Assembly: GCF_009760905.1 (NCBI RefSeq)
Contig: NZ_VIRW01000007.1
Span: 89,591-153,590 of the forward strand
Direction: 5' to 3'
Origin: Chitinibacter sp. GC72
GTDB taxonomy: Bacteria > Pseudomonadota > Gammaproteobacteria > Burkholderiales > Chitinibacteraceae
Length of the DNA stretch: 64,000 bases
The position numbers were made by a program, and so were the translations under genes. Under the pieces are notes generated by a model, which searched no databases, was not told where the DNA came from, and saw only the letters and a program-made list of their open reading frames with translations. Of this stretch, positions 45,427 to 54,293 are shown piece after piece (position 1 is the first letter of the stretch; each line of letters opens with the position of its first letter).

Positions 45427-45881
45427 GTAGCCCGCACATTTGGGTCGATGCCGATGCTTGCCCGGTGGTGATCAAGGAAATCCTGTTTCGCGCTGCCGAA
45501 CGTTTGCAGCTGCCGACTGTGCTGGTTGCCAATCAATTGCTGCGCGTGCCGCCGTCCAAAGTCATCCGCGCGGTGCAGGTGTCGCACGGCTTTGACGAGG
45601 CTGATCACTGGATTGTCGAACAGGCGCAGCCCGGTGATCTGGTGATTACCGCCGATATTCCACTGGCGGCGCGCACGGTGGAAAAAGGCGTCGCGGCGCT
45701 GAATCCGCGCGGCGAGTTTTATAGCGCCGAAAATATCCGCGAGCGGCTGAATATGCGCGATTTTATGGAAGAGCTGCGCAGCACCGGCCTGCAAGCGGGC
45801 GGCCCTGCGCCGTTTAGCCAGGCCGACCGGCAGGCTTTTGGCAAATCACTCGATCGTTTTCTGGCCAAAGTCAGGCGTTAA
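45384..45881 (+). CDS. YaiI/YqxD family (DUF188) protein
   Basis: 165 residues, small conserved family with a PIN-like fold and unknown function. The conserved block is [23 protein letters not shown] (about 18-40), then [31 protein letters not shown] (about 67-97). Family members normally begin just before the IWVDADACP block; here the first 14 residues ([14 protein letters not shown]) are encoded by a palindromic repeat. Either this is a true extension or a downstream non-ATG start is used. It follows the patatin gene by 7 bp, so is probably co-transcribed. Confidence 0.9.
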   Translation: MPVEQSSTELQGNTRSPHIWVDADACPVVIKEILFRAAERLQLPTVLVANQLLRVPPSKVIRAVQVSHGFDEADHWIVEQAQPGDLVITADIPLAARTVEKGVAALNPRGEFYSAENIRERLNMRDFMEELRSTGLQAGGPAPFSQADRQAFGKSLDRFLAKVRR

Positions 45882-45897
45882 AACCTAGGCTCGATTA

Positions 45898-46227
45898 TCA
45901 AAGCGGGCGAGCCGCAGGGCTTTGCTGGCTGAATGTGCGGTACCAGTTTTGCCACGCCTGCACATACAGCCAGGCCAGCAGAGGAAAAACAATCCAGCTC
46001 AGCGGATTAAAGCGCCAGGCTGCCGACCAATCTCCGGCCAGAATAGCCAAGCCTGCTCGCGTCATGCCACACCCCCAGCAATGATCCCAATGCAACAAAG
46101 CACTGAACAGGCATGGCGGTGCGATGACCAGAAACTGGGCGGGAAAAATACCGATCAATGCCGCAGCCAGCGCCGGGGCGCACAAGCAAAAAAACGGCTT
46201 ATTTTTTAAGAGGCCGGCCATCGACAT
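45898..46227 (-). CDS. DUF2752 small membrane protein
   Basis: 109 residues with two or three membrane helices (about 14-38, 55-68 and 75-93) and the DUF2752 signature as HCWGCGMTRAG (about 49-59), close to the common CPGCGxTR. Function unknown. Its start overlaps the end of the TM2 gene by 29 bp, and pairing with a TM2 protein is a common arrangement, so both may serve in the same membrane process. Confidence 0.85.
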   Translation of the reverse strand: MSMAGLLKNKPFFCLCAPALAAALIGIFPAQFLVIAPPCLFSALLHWDHCWGCGMTRAGLAILAGDWSAAWRFNPLSWIVFPLLAWLYVQAWQNWYRTFSQQSPAARPL

Positions 46228-46516
46228 CGGTTACTTTTCCCATGCAGATCAGGATAAAGTCGATCAGAGACCAAATACCACAGCCGCCAAAAGTCAGCAA
46301 TTTAGCAATGCCCAGGCCGGTATAACCCAGATAGAAACGATCGACCCCCAGAACACCAACAAAGAAACTGAGCAACATCGCGACAATCCATTCTTTGTCC
46401 GACACATTTTCAGGATTGACCGCAAAACCAGTCGAGCCGTTCACCGGCACGCCACACTTCACACAAACCACGGCTTTTGCATTGACTTCAGCACCACACG
46501 ATGGACAAAACGGCAT
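46199..46516 (-). CDS. TM2-domain membrane protein with zinc ribbon
   Basis: 105 residues from ATG 46516 (AGGA about seven bases upstream). N-terminal zinc ribbon CPSCGAEVNAKAVVCVKCG (about 4-22), then the TM2 domain: WIVAMLLSFFVGVLGVDRFYLGYTGLGIAKLLTFGGCGIWSLIDF (about 43-88), with two membrane helices and the DRFYLG turn. Function of bacterial TM2 proteins is unknown. First gene of a pair with DUF2752. Confidence 0.9.
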   Translation of the reverse strand: MPFCPSCGAEVNAKAVVCVKCGVPVNGSTGFAVNPENVSDKEWIVAMLLSFFVGVLGVDRFYLGYTGLGIAKLLTFGGCGIWSLIDFILICMGKVTDVDGRPLKK

Positions 46517-46543
46517 AGCTTTTCCTTTAAGCAAAATTTCCAA

Positions 46544-46845
46544 CGCAAAACTTGCGCGAATCTTTAATCATTATCCGGCGGCCCCTATTTTTTACCAAAA
46601 AAACCCGGGCGGCTGTTGTGCTATCGACGCTCAGCCAGAGCGAGGCCAATCAACCCTCGTCACCTTGAGAAAAGTGAACCCAATTGCCTGATTGAGCAAT
46701 TGCCGCTAGAGTAGCAATATCACAGAACGTTTGTTCAATAAACTCATAGTGCAAAAATTCCCCAGCAAGGCGCTAAGTCGCAGGCAGTACAGGCCGTACG
46801 ACAAGAAGAAAGCAACATAGCTGGAGAACTTTTGCCTTAATCAAT
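46544..46845. other. Gap between TM2 and recG
   Basis: About 300 bp without a coding frame of note. It must hold the minus-strand promoter of TM2 and the plus-strand promoter of recG. No repeat, terminator or RNA was recognised with confidence. Confidence 0.5.
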
Positions 46846-48867
46846 ATGGACTTCGCCAAACTCCCCGCCCCTTTGCAGGCCAAGCTCGCCAAAGTCGGTA
46901 TTAGCCGGCCGTTTGATCTGGTGCTGCACCTGCCTATGCGTTACGAGGATGAAACGCATTTGTACGCCATTGCCGACGCGCCGCTGGGTGCAGGCGTGTT
47001 AATCGAGGGCGAAGTTTTGTCGTGCGAAGTGAACTACAAGCCGCGCAAGCAGCTCGTTGCGCGAGTTAAAGACGCCAGCGGCTCGGTAATGGTGCGGCTG
47101 CTCAATTTCTATCCGAGCCAAGCGCAGCAACTCGAGGTCGGCAAACGCGTGCGGCTGTACGGCGAAATCCGCCGTGGCTATTTCGGCCCCGAAATGGTTC
47201 ACCCGAAAATCCGCGTCGGCGGAGAAGTCAGCTTGCAAGAAGCACTGAGCCCGATTTACCCGACCACCGCCGGATTGTCGCAAAACCATCTCGCCACGCT
47301 GATTGCCAAAGCCTTAAAAGCTGAGCCACTGCCCGACACGCTGCCTGCCGCATTGCTTGATGAAATCAATCTGCCCGACTTTGCCAGCAGCGTGAAACTG
47401 CTGCACACACCGACGCCCGATATTCCGCAAATTTTACTCACCGCACGCACGCATCCGGCCTGGCAGCGTTTGAAGTTTGATGAGCTGCTCGCGCAACAAT
47501 TGTCGCTGCGACTGGCTCGCGCCGTACGGCGCGAACGCACCGCGCCGAAAATTGCACCCGCAGGCCGTCTGGCGGCGCAGCTCATCGGCAACTTGCCGTT
47601 TGGCCTGACCGGCGCGCAGAAAAAAGTGCTACTTGAAATCACCAAAGACCTGGCGCAGTCGCACCCGATGCAGCGCCTGCTGCAAGGCGACGTCGGTGCG
47701 GGGAAAACCATCGTCGCCGCCGTTGCCGCCTGCCATGCGATTGAAGCGGGTTATCAAGTGGCGATGCTCGCGCCGACCGAGATTCTGGCCGAACAGCATT
47801 ATCAAAAACTTAGCCAATGGCTTGCGCCGCTCGGCGTCAAAGTGATTTGGCTGGCGGGCAGTTTGAAAACCAAAGAAAAACGCGAAGCACTCGCCGCCGC
47901 CGCCGATGGCAGCGGCCAATTACTGGTCGGCACGCATGCGATTTTCCAAGCCAGCGTTGAGTTGAAAAATCTTGGCTTAGCCATTGTCGATGAACAACAT
48001 CGCTTCGGCGTTGCACAGCGGCTGGCGCTACGCGAAAAAGGTGGTAGCCCGCATCAGCTCATGATGAGCGCGACGCCGATTCCGCGCACGCTGGCGATGA
48101 GTTTTTACGCTGATCTGGACGTCAGCGTCATCGACGAGCTACCGCCGGGACGAACGCCGATTGTCACCAAACTGATTTCCGACGCGCGCCGCGACGAAAT
48201 TACCGAGCGCATCGCAGCCAAAGTACTCGAAGGTCGGCAAGTGTATTGGGTTTGTCCGCTGATTGAGGAATCGGAAACGCTGCAATTGCAAACAGCGGTC
48301 GATACGCACGCGCAACTATCGGAAGAGCTTGAAGGCATTACGGTTGGATTGCTACATGGCCGGATGAAGGCCGATGAAAAAGCCGCGACGATGGCGGCGT
48401 TTTCGCGCAACGAGATTCAGGTACTCGTCGCGACCACGGTGATCGAGGTTGGCGTTGACGTACCGAACGCCAGCTTGATGGTCATTGAGCACGCCGAGCG
48501 GATGGGCTTGTCGCAATTGCACCAGCTACGTGGCCGCGTCGGCCGTGGCGCACACGCCAGCTTATGCATTCTGCTGTATACCGGCCCGCTGGGCGATACG
48601 GCCAAGGCGCGGCTGAAAGTAATTTATGAGCACACCGACGGCTTTGAAATCGCGCGGCAAGATTTGCAAATTCGCGGCCCGGGCGAGCTGGCGGGCGTCA
48701 AACAATCGGGCGTGGCTATGCTGCGCTTTGCCGATCTGGAAGCCGATGCTGATTTACTGGAAGTCGCGCGCGAAACGGCAGAGCAAATTCTGGCGCACAA
48801 TCCACAGCTGGCGCAGCCGCATCTGGATCGCTGGCTGCCGGGACGTGAAGCGCTGCTGAAAGTTTAG
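46846..48867 (+). CDS. recG: ATP-dependent DNA helicase RecG
   Basis: Helicase that reverses stalled replication forks and branch-migrates Holliday junctions. 673 residues, slightly shorter than E. coli RecG (693). The N-terminal wedge/OB domain is at about 20-140. Helicase motifs: GDVGAGKT (about 281-288, Walker A), DEQHRFG (DEAH-type box, about 383), SATPIPRT, and in the second half VATTVIEVGVDVPNA and QLRGRVGRG. The ending QPHLDRWL fits the family. A palindromic repeat follows the stop. Confidence 0.96.
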   Translation: MDFAKLPAPLQAKLAKVGISRPFDLVLHLPMRYEDETHLYAIADAPLGAGVLIEGEVLSCEVNYKPRKQLVARVKDASGSVMVRLLNFYPSQAQQLEVGKRVRLYGEIRRGYFGPEMVHPKIRVGGEVSLQEALSPIYPTTAGLSQNHLATLIAKALKAEPLPDTLPAALLDEINLPDFASSVKLLHTPTPDIPQILLTARTHPAWQRLKFDELLAQQLSLRLARAVRRERTAPKIAPAGRLAAQLIGNLPFGLTGAQKKVLLEITKDLAQSHPMQRLLQGDVGAGKTIVAAVAACHAIEAGYQVAMLAPTEILAEQHYQKLSQWLAPLGVKVIWLAGSLKTKEKREALAAAADGSGQLLVGTHAIFQASVELKNLGLAIVDEQHRFGVAQRLALREKGGSPHQLMMSATPIPRTLAMSFYADLDVSVIDELPPGRTPIVTKLISDARRDEITERIAAKVLEGRQVYWVCPLIEESETLQLQTAVDTHAQLSEELEGITVGLLHGRMKADEKAATMAAFSRNEIQVLVATTVIEVGVDVPNASLMVIEHAERMGLSQLHQLRGRVGRGAHASLCILLYTGPLGDTAKARLKVIYEHTDGFEIARQDLQIRGPGELAGVKQSGVAMLRFADLEADADLLEVARETAEQILAHNPQLAQPHLDRWLPGREALLKV

Positions 48868-48886
48868 CCTTTAGAAATACAGCATT

Positions 48887-48937
48887 GGGTATAGCCCCAC
48901 AAAGCAACTAGCAATAGAACTTCAGAGCAATACCCCC
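48887..48937. repeat. Dispersed palindromic repeat, copy 10
   Basis: GGGTATAGCCCC (48887-48898) and GAGCAATACCCCC (48925-48937) are diverged arms about 26 bp apart, starting 20 bp after the recG stop. Confidence 0.65.
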
Positions 48938-49094
48938 TCAGTCAATTGACACATCATTCCGCTGATCGCGCAAGTAGGGCGCGCAATCCAATATTACATC
49001 GCGAAGAAAGCCCGATTACAGTAGCATCAAGGCAGATTCTTACACGCAAGCCGCACCAGCACGGTGAAGGCTTGCAAAGCCTGGGTGTTTTAGC

Positions 49095-49853
49095 ATGACA
49101 TTTTGCCGCCTTCCCCGCTGGCCACTGCGCAGCCTGCTGCTGGCCAGCCTGATTATCAGCACCAGCAGTCACGCTAGCGAGCTCACGCTGCTGGTGGGCG
49201 ACAATCCGCCGTTTAATAGCTTTGTCCACGGCAAGCCCGAGGGGATGGCGGTCGATGTGGTCGGCGAAATGCTCAAACGCAGCGCGCTCAGCGCCAAACA
49301 GTACAATTATCCGTGGGCGCGGGCGCTGCAAACTGCGGCGACCACGCCCAATCATTGCGTCTACACGCTGGGGCGGCTTGCCGAGCGCGAAAAGCGCTAT
49401 GTCTGGATCGGGCCCATTGCGCGGATTCAAGGTGTGTTTTTTGGCCTGCGCGAGCGCCAGCTGCAGCTTAAATCGCTGGACGACGCGCGCAAGCTGCGGA
49501 TTGGCGATTTGCGTCAGGGCGCCAACGCGGTGTGGCTGGAACAGCTGGGGTTTAAGATCGACTACGCCAATACCGAGGAGCAAAATATCAAAAAGCTGCT
49601 CGCCGGGCATATTGACCTCTACCCCGCCAGCCTGCACGCCGGACCGGAAATTGCCCGCCGGATGCAGATTCCGCCACAAAGTATTGTCCCTTTACTGGCC
49701 TTTAACCAGCTCGACCTGTATCTGGGCTGCAGCCCGAACACCCCTTCCCCGCTGATCAAACGGCTAACGCAAGCGCTGGCGCAAATGCGCTCGGATCAAA
49801 GCCTCAAGCAGATTGAAGCCCGCTACAGCCCGCAGCTCCAAATAGCCCGCTAG
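49095..49853 (+). CDS. Periplasmic solute-binding protein family 3
   Basis: 252 residues. A signal peptide (LRSLLLASLIISTSSHA, cleavage about 28) precedes a type 3 extracellular solute-binding domain: LTLLVGDNPPFNSFVHGKPEGMAVDVVGEMLKR (about 31-63), then LKSLDDARKLRIGDLRQGANAVWLEQLGF. These bind amino acids or similar polar molecules, but no permease or ATPase gene is next to it, so it may be an orphan sensor-type binding protein. Ligand unknown. No close partner in sequence. A palindromic repeat follows at once. Confidence 0.85.
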   Translation: MTFCRLPRWPLRSLLLASLIISTSSHASELTLLVGDNPPFNSFVHGKPEGMAVDVVGEMLKRSALSAKQYNYPWARALQTAATTPNHCVYTLGRLAEREKRYVWIGPIARIQGVFFGLRERQLQLKSLDDARKLRIGDLRQGANAVWLEQLGFKIDYANTEEQNIKKLLAGHIDLYPASLHAGPEIARRMQIPPQSIVPLLAFNQLDLYLGCSPNTPSPLIKRLTQALAQMRSDQSLKQIEARYSPQLQIAR

Positions 49854-49903
49854 GGTATATCAATGTACCGCAATTCCAGCATGGCTTAGCAACAAATACC
49901 CCT
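49853..49903. repeat. Dispersed palindromic repeat, copy 11 (degenerate)
   Basis: GGGTATATC at the left and AAATACCCCT at the right end, about 51 bp apart, with poor pairing between. Lies between convergent stop codons, the usual position of the family. Confidence 0.5.
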
Positions 49904-51194
49904 ATTCAAGCGGCTTGGCGGCCAGCGCGGCGGCTTCACGCAATTTGTCTTTTTTGCTTTTGCGTTTACCCTTGATGCCGCCATGGTCATCGGCCACCAA
50001 GCTCACCGCCTTGCTGCTGAAAGTCTCGGTCGGCTCAAAGCCGGCGATGCGTTCGCGCTCTAGCTTCAAACCCAGCTGTTTTTCCAGCACTTTGAAATGC
50101 GCGGCAAAATCGGCGCTGATCAAACTCACCGCTTCGCCACGTTCGCCCGCGCGGCCGGTGCGGCCAATCCGGTGCGTGTAATCGGTGCTGGAGCGCGGCA
50201 GATCGTAGTTCACCACGGCAGGAAGCTGGGCAATATCAATGCCGCGCGCGGCCAGATCGGTGGCGACGACCACTTGAATACGTGAGGCTTTAATGTCGCT
50301 AATCACCTGGCTGCGCTTGCCCTGCTCGAAGCTGCCATGAAACGCCTCGGCCTTGATGCCGGCGCGTTTGAGCTTTTTGGCCACATGTTCGGCGGCGTAT
50401 TGTGTCGCGACAAACACCAGCACGCGCTGCCAGCCGCGCTCTTGCAGTAAATGACGCAGCAGCATCGTCCGCGCGGCTTCGTCGACTTCAATCGCGCGCT
50501 GCCAGATATCCGGTGCGGCGACGGGCGTGGCTTCGATCTCGATTCGCGTCGGCTTGCGCAGTAATTTCTCGGCCAGCTCCTGCACCGCAGGCGCGAATGT
50601 GGCCGAGAAAAACAGGTTTTGCCGCTCAAGCGGTAGCAAAGCCAGAATGCGGTTGAGCTCGTCGCTAAAGCCTAGATCAAACAGCCGATCAGCTTCATCG
50701 AGCACCAGTTGCTGCACAGCGTTGATGCGCAGCGCATTCTGCGCGATCAGATCAAGCAAGCGCCCCGGCGTGGCCACCACAATATCAGCGCCGCCACGCA
50801 AGCCCATCATTTGCGGATTAATCGACACACCACCGTAAACGCAAGCGAGCTTGGGCAATTCGGGTAGACGTTTGCTCAAGCCACGAATCGTCTCGGCCAC
50901 CTGCACCGCCAGCTCACGCGTTGGCACCAGAATCAGCGTTTGAACAGATTTATGCTTTGGCCGTGAATCGACGTCGAGCGCGTTAATTTGCGTGCGGTAG
51001 TGTTGATATTTCTGCAGCAGCGGCAGCACAAACGCCGCCGTTTTGCCCGAGCCGGTTTGCGCACAGGCGAGCACATCATGGCCCGCCAGCACGGCTGGAA
51101 TGGCCGCCTGCTGAATCGGCGTCGGGCCTTGATAGTGCAAATCCTGCGTAGCGCGGACGAGTTGATCGGATAAGGCAAGGGCAGCAAAAGGCAT
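49902..51194 (-). CDS. rhlE: DEAD-box RNA helicase, RhlE-like
   Basis: 430 residues. Helicase motifs in order: Q motif (GPTPIQQAAIP, about 20-30), AQTGSGKT (about 44-51, Walker A), PTRELA, GG, TPGRL, DEAD as VLDEADRLFD (about 167-176), SAT, then the second domain with ATDLAARGIDIAQL and HRIGRTGRAG. The C-terminal tail (about 405-430) is basic (KGKRKSKKDKLREAAAL), as in RhlE/SrmB types. Likely acts in ribosome assembly or RNA turnover. Which DEAD-box subfamily is not certain. Confidence 0.92.
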   Translation of the reverse strand: MPFAALALSDQLVRATQDLHYQGPTPIQQAAIPAVLAGHDVLACAQTGSGKTAAFVLPLLQKYQHYRTQINALDVDSRPKHKSVQTLILVPTRELAVQVAETIRGLSKRLPELPKLACVYGGVSINPQMMGLRGGADIVVATPGRLLDLIAQNALRINAVQQLVLDEADRLFDLGFSDELNRILALLPLERQNLFFSATFAPAVQELAEKLLRKPTRIEIEATPVAAPDIWQRAIEVDEAARTMLLRHLLQERGWQRVLVFVATQYAAEHVAKKLKRAGIKAEAFHGSFEQGKRSQVISDIKASRIQVVVATDLAARGIDIAQLPAVVNYDLPRSSTDYTHRIGRTGRAGERGEAVSLISADFAAHFKVLEKQLGLKLERERIAGFEPTETFSSKAVSLVADDHGGIKGKRKSKKDKLREAAALAAKPLE

Positions 51195-51314
51195 AGAGGC
51201 AACTATTCAAAAATACGGAAATAAAAATCAGGAATACCTGAAAAAACAGCAGTTTACCGCATCAAGACGATTGACGCGGCTCAGACTGGATAACAGCGTG
51301 CTCAAGGCGCTGCT

Positions 51315-51944
51315 TTAACGGACTTTATTTGGCCCGCGCCGACCCCGCTGCTTGGGCCGTGCGGCCTTCACCGGCTCCGGCTTGGCGCTGCCCGGTGCGG
51401 CAATATTGAGTAATTTATATTGCCCTAGTGGAATATCATCAAGGGTATATCCCCCTATGGCATAGCGGATAAGGCGTAGTGTTGGATACCCTACCTTGGC
51501 GGTCATACGTCGCACTTGGCGGTTTTTGCCCTCGGAAATCGTGATTTCCAGCCACGTCGTTGGGATATTGGCGCGTTCGCGGATCGGCGGCACGCGCGGC
51601 CAGACGATGTCGGGTTGCTCGATAATCCGTGCACCCGCAGGCTGGGTTTTAAAGTCGCCCAAATCCAGCCCACCGTCGCGCAGTGCCTGCAGCGCAGCTT
51701 CATTCGGAATGCCTTCGACCTGCACCCAGTAGATTTTGGGCAGCTTGTGTTTCGGATCGGTAATCCGGTGAATCAGCGCGCCATTGCCGGTCAGCAATAA
51801 CAGCCCTTCCGAATCGGTATCGAGCCGCCCGGCGGCGTAGACATCCTTGATAGTCACATAGTCGGCCAGACATTGATGCGGCGGGCTGGGGGTAAACTGG
51901 CAAATCACACCGTAGGGTTTATTCAACAGGAGAAGCTGTGGCAT
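51315..51944 (-). CDS. rluE: RluE-like 23S rRNA pseudouridine synthase
   Basis: 209 residues. Converts a uridine to pseudouridine in 23S rRNA (RluE acts on U2457 in E. coli). The N-terminus MPQLLLLNKPYGVICQF and the catalytic GRLDTDSEGLLLLTGNG block (Asp about 42) are clear, followed by TWLEITISEGKNRQVRRM and PTLRLIRYAIGGYTLDDI. Ends in a basic tail (KAARPKQRGRRGPNK). No S4 domain, consistent with RluE. The ATG at 51944 gives a normal N-terminus; longer frames upstream lack coding character. Divergent from icd. Confidence 0.93.
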   Translation of the reverse strand: MPQLLLLNKPYGVICQFTPSPPHQCLADYVTIKDVYAAGRLDTDSEGLLLLTGNGALIHRITDPKHKLPKIYWVQVEGIPNEAALQALRDGGLDLGDFKTQPAGARIIEQPDIVWPRVPPIRERANIPTTWLEITISEGKNRQVRRMTAKVGYPTLRLIRYAIGGYTLDDIPLGQYKLLNIAAPGSAKPEPVKAARPKQRGRRGPNKVR

Positions 51945-52073
51945 GGCGAACGGGCTTGGCAGGAAAGCGTCAAACCTGTGATAATAGTGCGTTTTTTCTG
52001 TTTGGCTTGGAAAAATAAAACAAAAAGCCTCACAGGACGTTTTCAATGACTGTATTTCACAGGAAATAGCACG

Positions 52074-53297
52074 ATGAGTCTGATCAAAGTACCTCAAGGC
52101 GGCACGAAAATCGTTCCTAACCTCGCGACGCCAGATAATCCAATTATCCCGTTTATCGAAGGTGACGGTATTGGTGTGGATATCACCCCAGTAATGATCG
52201 ACGTTGTCGATGCGGCTGTGAAAAAATGCTACGGCGACGCACGCAAAATCCACTGGATGGAAATCTACTGCGGCGAGAAAGCATCTAAATTGTACGCTGA
52301 CGGCTCTTACCTGCCACAAGAAACCCTCGACGCACTGAAAGAATACGTTGTATCGATCAAAGGCCCATTGGCTACACCAGTTGGCGGCGGCATCCGTTCA
52401 TTGAACGTGGCTTTACGTCAAAACCTGGACCTGTACGTTTGCTTGCGTCCTGTACGTTACTTCGACGGCGTTCCTTCGCCAGTTAAACACCCAGAACGCG
52501 TTGACATGACGATCTTCCGTGAAAACACAGAAGACATCTACGCCGGTATCGAGTGGGATGCTAACTCTGAAGGCGCGAAGAAAGTTATCGAATTCTTGCA
52601 AAAAGAAATGGGCGTGAACAAGATTCGCTTCCCAGAGTCTTCTTCGATCGGTATCAAACCAGTATCGAAAGAAGGTACTGAGCGTCTGGTACGCAAAGCG
52701 ATTCAATACGCAATCGACAACAACCGTAAGAGCGTTACCTTGGTTCACAAAGGTAACATCATGAAGTTCACCGAAGGCATGTTCCGCACTTGGGGCTACG
52801 AACTCGCTAAGAACGAATTCGGTGGCGTTGAGATCGACGGCGGCCCATGGTTGCAATTGCCAAACGGCATCGTAATCAAAGACGTGATCGCTGACGCCTT
52901 CTTGCAACAGATCCTGTTGCGTCCAGCGGATTACGATGTCATCGCTACTTTGAACCTGAACGGCGACTACATTTCTGATGCGCTGGCGGCAGAAGTAGGC
53001 GGTATTGGTATCGCTCCAGGTGCAAACTTGTCTGACAACGTAGCATGCTTTGAAGCAACGCACGGTACTGCACCGAAATACGCTGGCCAAGACAAAGTAA
53101 ACCCAGGTTCATTGATTCTGTCTGCTGAAATGATGTTGCGCCACATGGGCTGGACTGAAGCGGCTGACAAAATCATCGAATCAATGGGCGCAGCAATCAA
53201 AGACAAGATCGTGACTTACGATTTCGCCCGCCTGATGGACGACGCACAAGAAGTTTCTTGCTCGGCCTTCGGCAAAGCCATGATCGAACGCATGTAA
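52074..53297 (+). CDS. icd: Isocitrate dehydrogenase (NADP)
   Basis: TCA-cycle enzyme, isocitrate to 2-oxoglutarate with NADP. 407 residues, near the E. coli length of 416. Substrate Ser is in [11 protein letters not shown] region; [14 protein letters not shown] (about 142-155) and the metal/substrate block ([27 protein letters not shown], about 297-323) are typical. [11 protein letters not shown] (about 337-347) is the cofactor-binding stretch. AGGA lies about nine bases before the ATG. Codon choice looks more optimised than in neighbours, as expected for abundant enzymes. A strong terminator follows. Confidence 0.97.
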   Translation: MSLIKVPQGGTKIVPNLATPDNPIIPFIEGDGIGVDITPVMIDVVDAAVKKCYGDARKIHWMEIYCGEKASKLYADGSYLPQETLDALKEYVVSIKGPLATPVGGGIRSLNVALRQNLDLYVCLRPVRYFDGVPSPVKHPERVDMTIFRENTEDIYAGIEWDANSEGAKKVIEFLQKEMGVNKIRFPESSSIGIKPVSKEGTERLVRKAIQYAIDNNRKSVTLVHKGNIMKFTEGMFRTWGYELAKNEFGGVEIDGGPWLQLPNGIVIKDVIADAFLQQILLRPADYDVIATLNLNGDYISDALAAEVGGIGIAPGANLSDNVACFEATHGTAPKYAGQDKVNPGSLILSAEMMLRHMGWTEAADKIIESMGAAIKDKIVTYDFARLMDDAQEVSCSAFGKAMIERM

Positions 53298-53318
53298 TTG
53301 ATTTAATGCGCGATCAGC

Positions 53319-53351
53319 AAAAACCCCGCTAAGCGTAGCGGGGTTTTTTTT
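53319..53351 (+). terminator. Intrinsic terminator after icd
   Basis: AACCCCGCT, loop AAGCGT, AGCGGGGTT with a following run of seven T, 22 bp after the icd stop. Confidence 0.92.
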
Positions 53352-53485
53352 ATGCACACTGCGCCGAGATAAACCGGAACTGCTGCTGATGCGCGGGAGG
53401 TCAATCATCCAGCAAAAGCGCACGCCCAGCGGCTCACCTGAAGCAGCGCTGTGCGGTGTCGATATACTGATTTAACACAGACAAT

Positions 53486-53515
53486 AAAAAACCCGCAGGT
53501 CAAACAGCGGGCTTT
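53486..53515 (-). terminator. Intrinsic terminator after csp
   Basis: CCCGC...GCGGG stem flanked by AAAAAA on the plus strand, which reads as T6 on the minus strand. It lies 23 bp past the csp stop. Confidence 0.75.
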
Positions 53516-53537
53516 GGGTAAACACAGCGCTTAAGGA

Positions 53538-53741
53538 TTAAGCAGTCTGGATATTACCTGCTTGCATGCCTTTCTGGCCTTGCGTCAACTCGAAAGAAAC
53601 GCGCTGGCCTTCTTTCAGTGTCTTGAAGCCAGGCATATTGATCGCAGAGAAGTGCGCAAACAAATCATCGCCACCTTCGTCTGGAGTGATGAAGCCAAAA
53701 CCTTTAGAATCATTGAACCACTTAACAGTACCTAATGCCAT
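53538..53741 (-). CDS. cspA: Cold-shock family protein
   Basis: 67-residue single-stranded nucleic-acid-binding chaperone of the CspA family. RNP1 is KGFGFITP and RNP2 is DLFAHFSAI; the rest, [28 protein letters not shown], is typical. Start ATG 53741 ([11 protein letters not shown]); upstream in-frame codons would add six non-family residues. AGGA about nine bases before the start. A 242-bp gap upstream, shared with divergent clpS, probably holds a long cold-shock leader. The arrangement csp divergent from clpS-clpA is widespread in proteobacteria. Confidence 0.96.
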   Translation of the reverse strand: MALGTVKWFNDSKGFGFITPDEGGDDLFAHFSAINMPGFKTLKEGQRVSFELTQGQKGMQAGNIQTA

Positions 53742-53983
53742 TTTGAAATAATCCTGCAAACTAAATTAAACAATCATGAAATGTCGGCCAACAAATGTAT
53801 GCTGATACCGCGGTTTAGTTAGACAGAAATACTTCCATCAAACTTGCATTACTTTTTACGCGAGAATAACCAAGTCGGTCAAGTGGAAAAATCTTTACCA
53901 ATTCACAGTGTGTCATCTCTATCACGCTTGAAAAAAGCCGACTTGGAGCCAAAATAGAAGAGACATAGTAGGCAGTGGAACCA

Positions 53984-54292
53984 ATGGCACTCACGCACCA
54001 ATTTGATACCGAATTAAAAACCGCAGATGTTCGCACCGCCCCCCCGCCCATGTGGCAGGTTGTGTTACTCAATGATGATTTCACCCCGATGGACTTCGTC
54101 ATCGACGTGTTGCAGCAGTTTTTCGGATTAGGATCGGATCAGGCCACACAGATTATGCTTAAAGTGCACCATGAAGGTCGCGGCATCTGCGGAACTTACC
54201 CCAAAGACATCGCTGCAACCAAAGTGGCCGACGTTACGCAGCACGCTCGCTCGCACCAGCACCCGCTGCAATGCATCATGGAGGTGAAATAA
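53984..54292 (+). CDS. clpS: ClpS adaptor for ClpA (N-degron recognition)
   Basis: 102 residues. Binds destabilising N-terminal residues and delivers substrates to ClpAP. The core is [26 protein letters not shown] (about 23-48, NDD being the N-degron-binding pocket), then [24 protein letters not shown] 53984 is chosen; GTG 53975 is also possible. clpA starts 2 bp downstream of its stop. Confidence 0.95.
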   Translation: MALTHQFDTELKTADVRTAPPPMWQVVLLNDDFTPMDFVIDVLQQFFGLGSDQATQIMLKVHHEGRGICGTYPKDIAATKVADVTQHARSHQHPLQCIMEVK

Positions 54293-54293
54293 A

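Noticed and set aside
48954..49679. Long open frame antisense to the solute-binding protein gene
   Set aside because: It has no ribosome site and no recognisable family. The signal peptide and domain motifs of the plus-strand gene are clear.
51417..51455. Repeat-like bases (TATTGCCC, GGGTATATCCCCC) inside the rluE-like gene
   Set aside because: They encode the conserved AIGGYTLDDIPLGQYKLL region that normal RluE proteins also have, and the two arms do not pair well. Chance resemblance is more likely than insertion.
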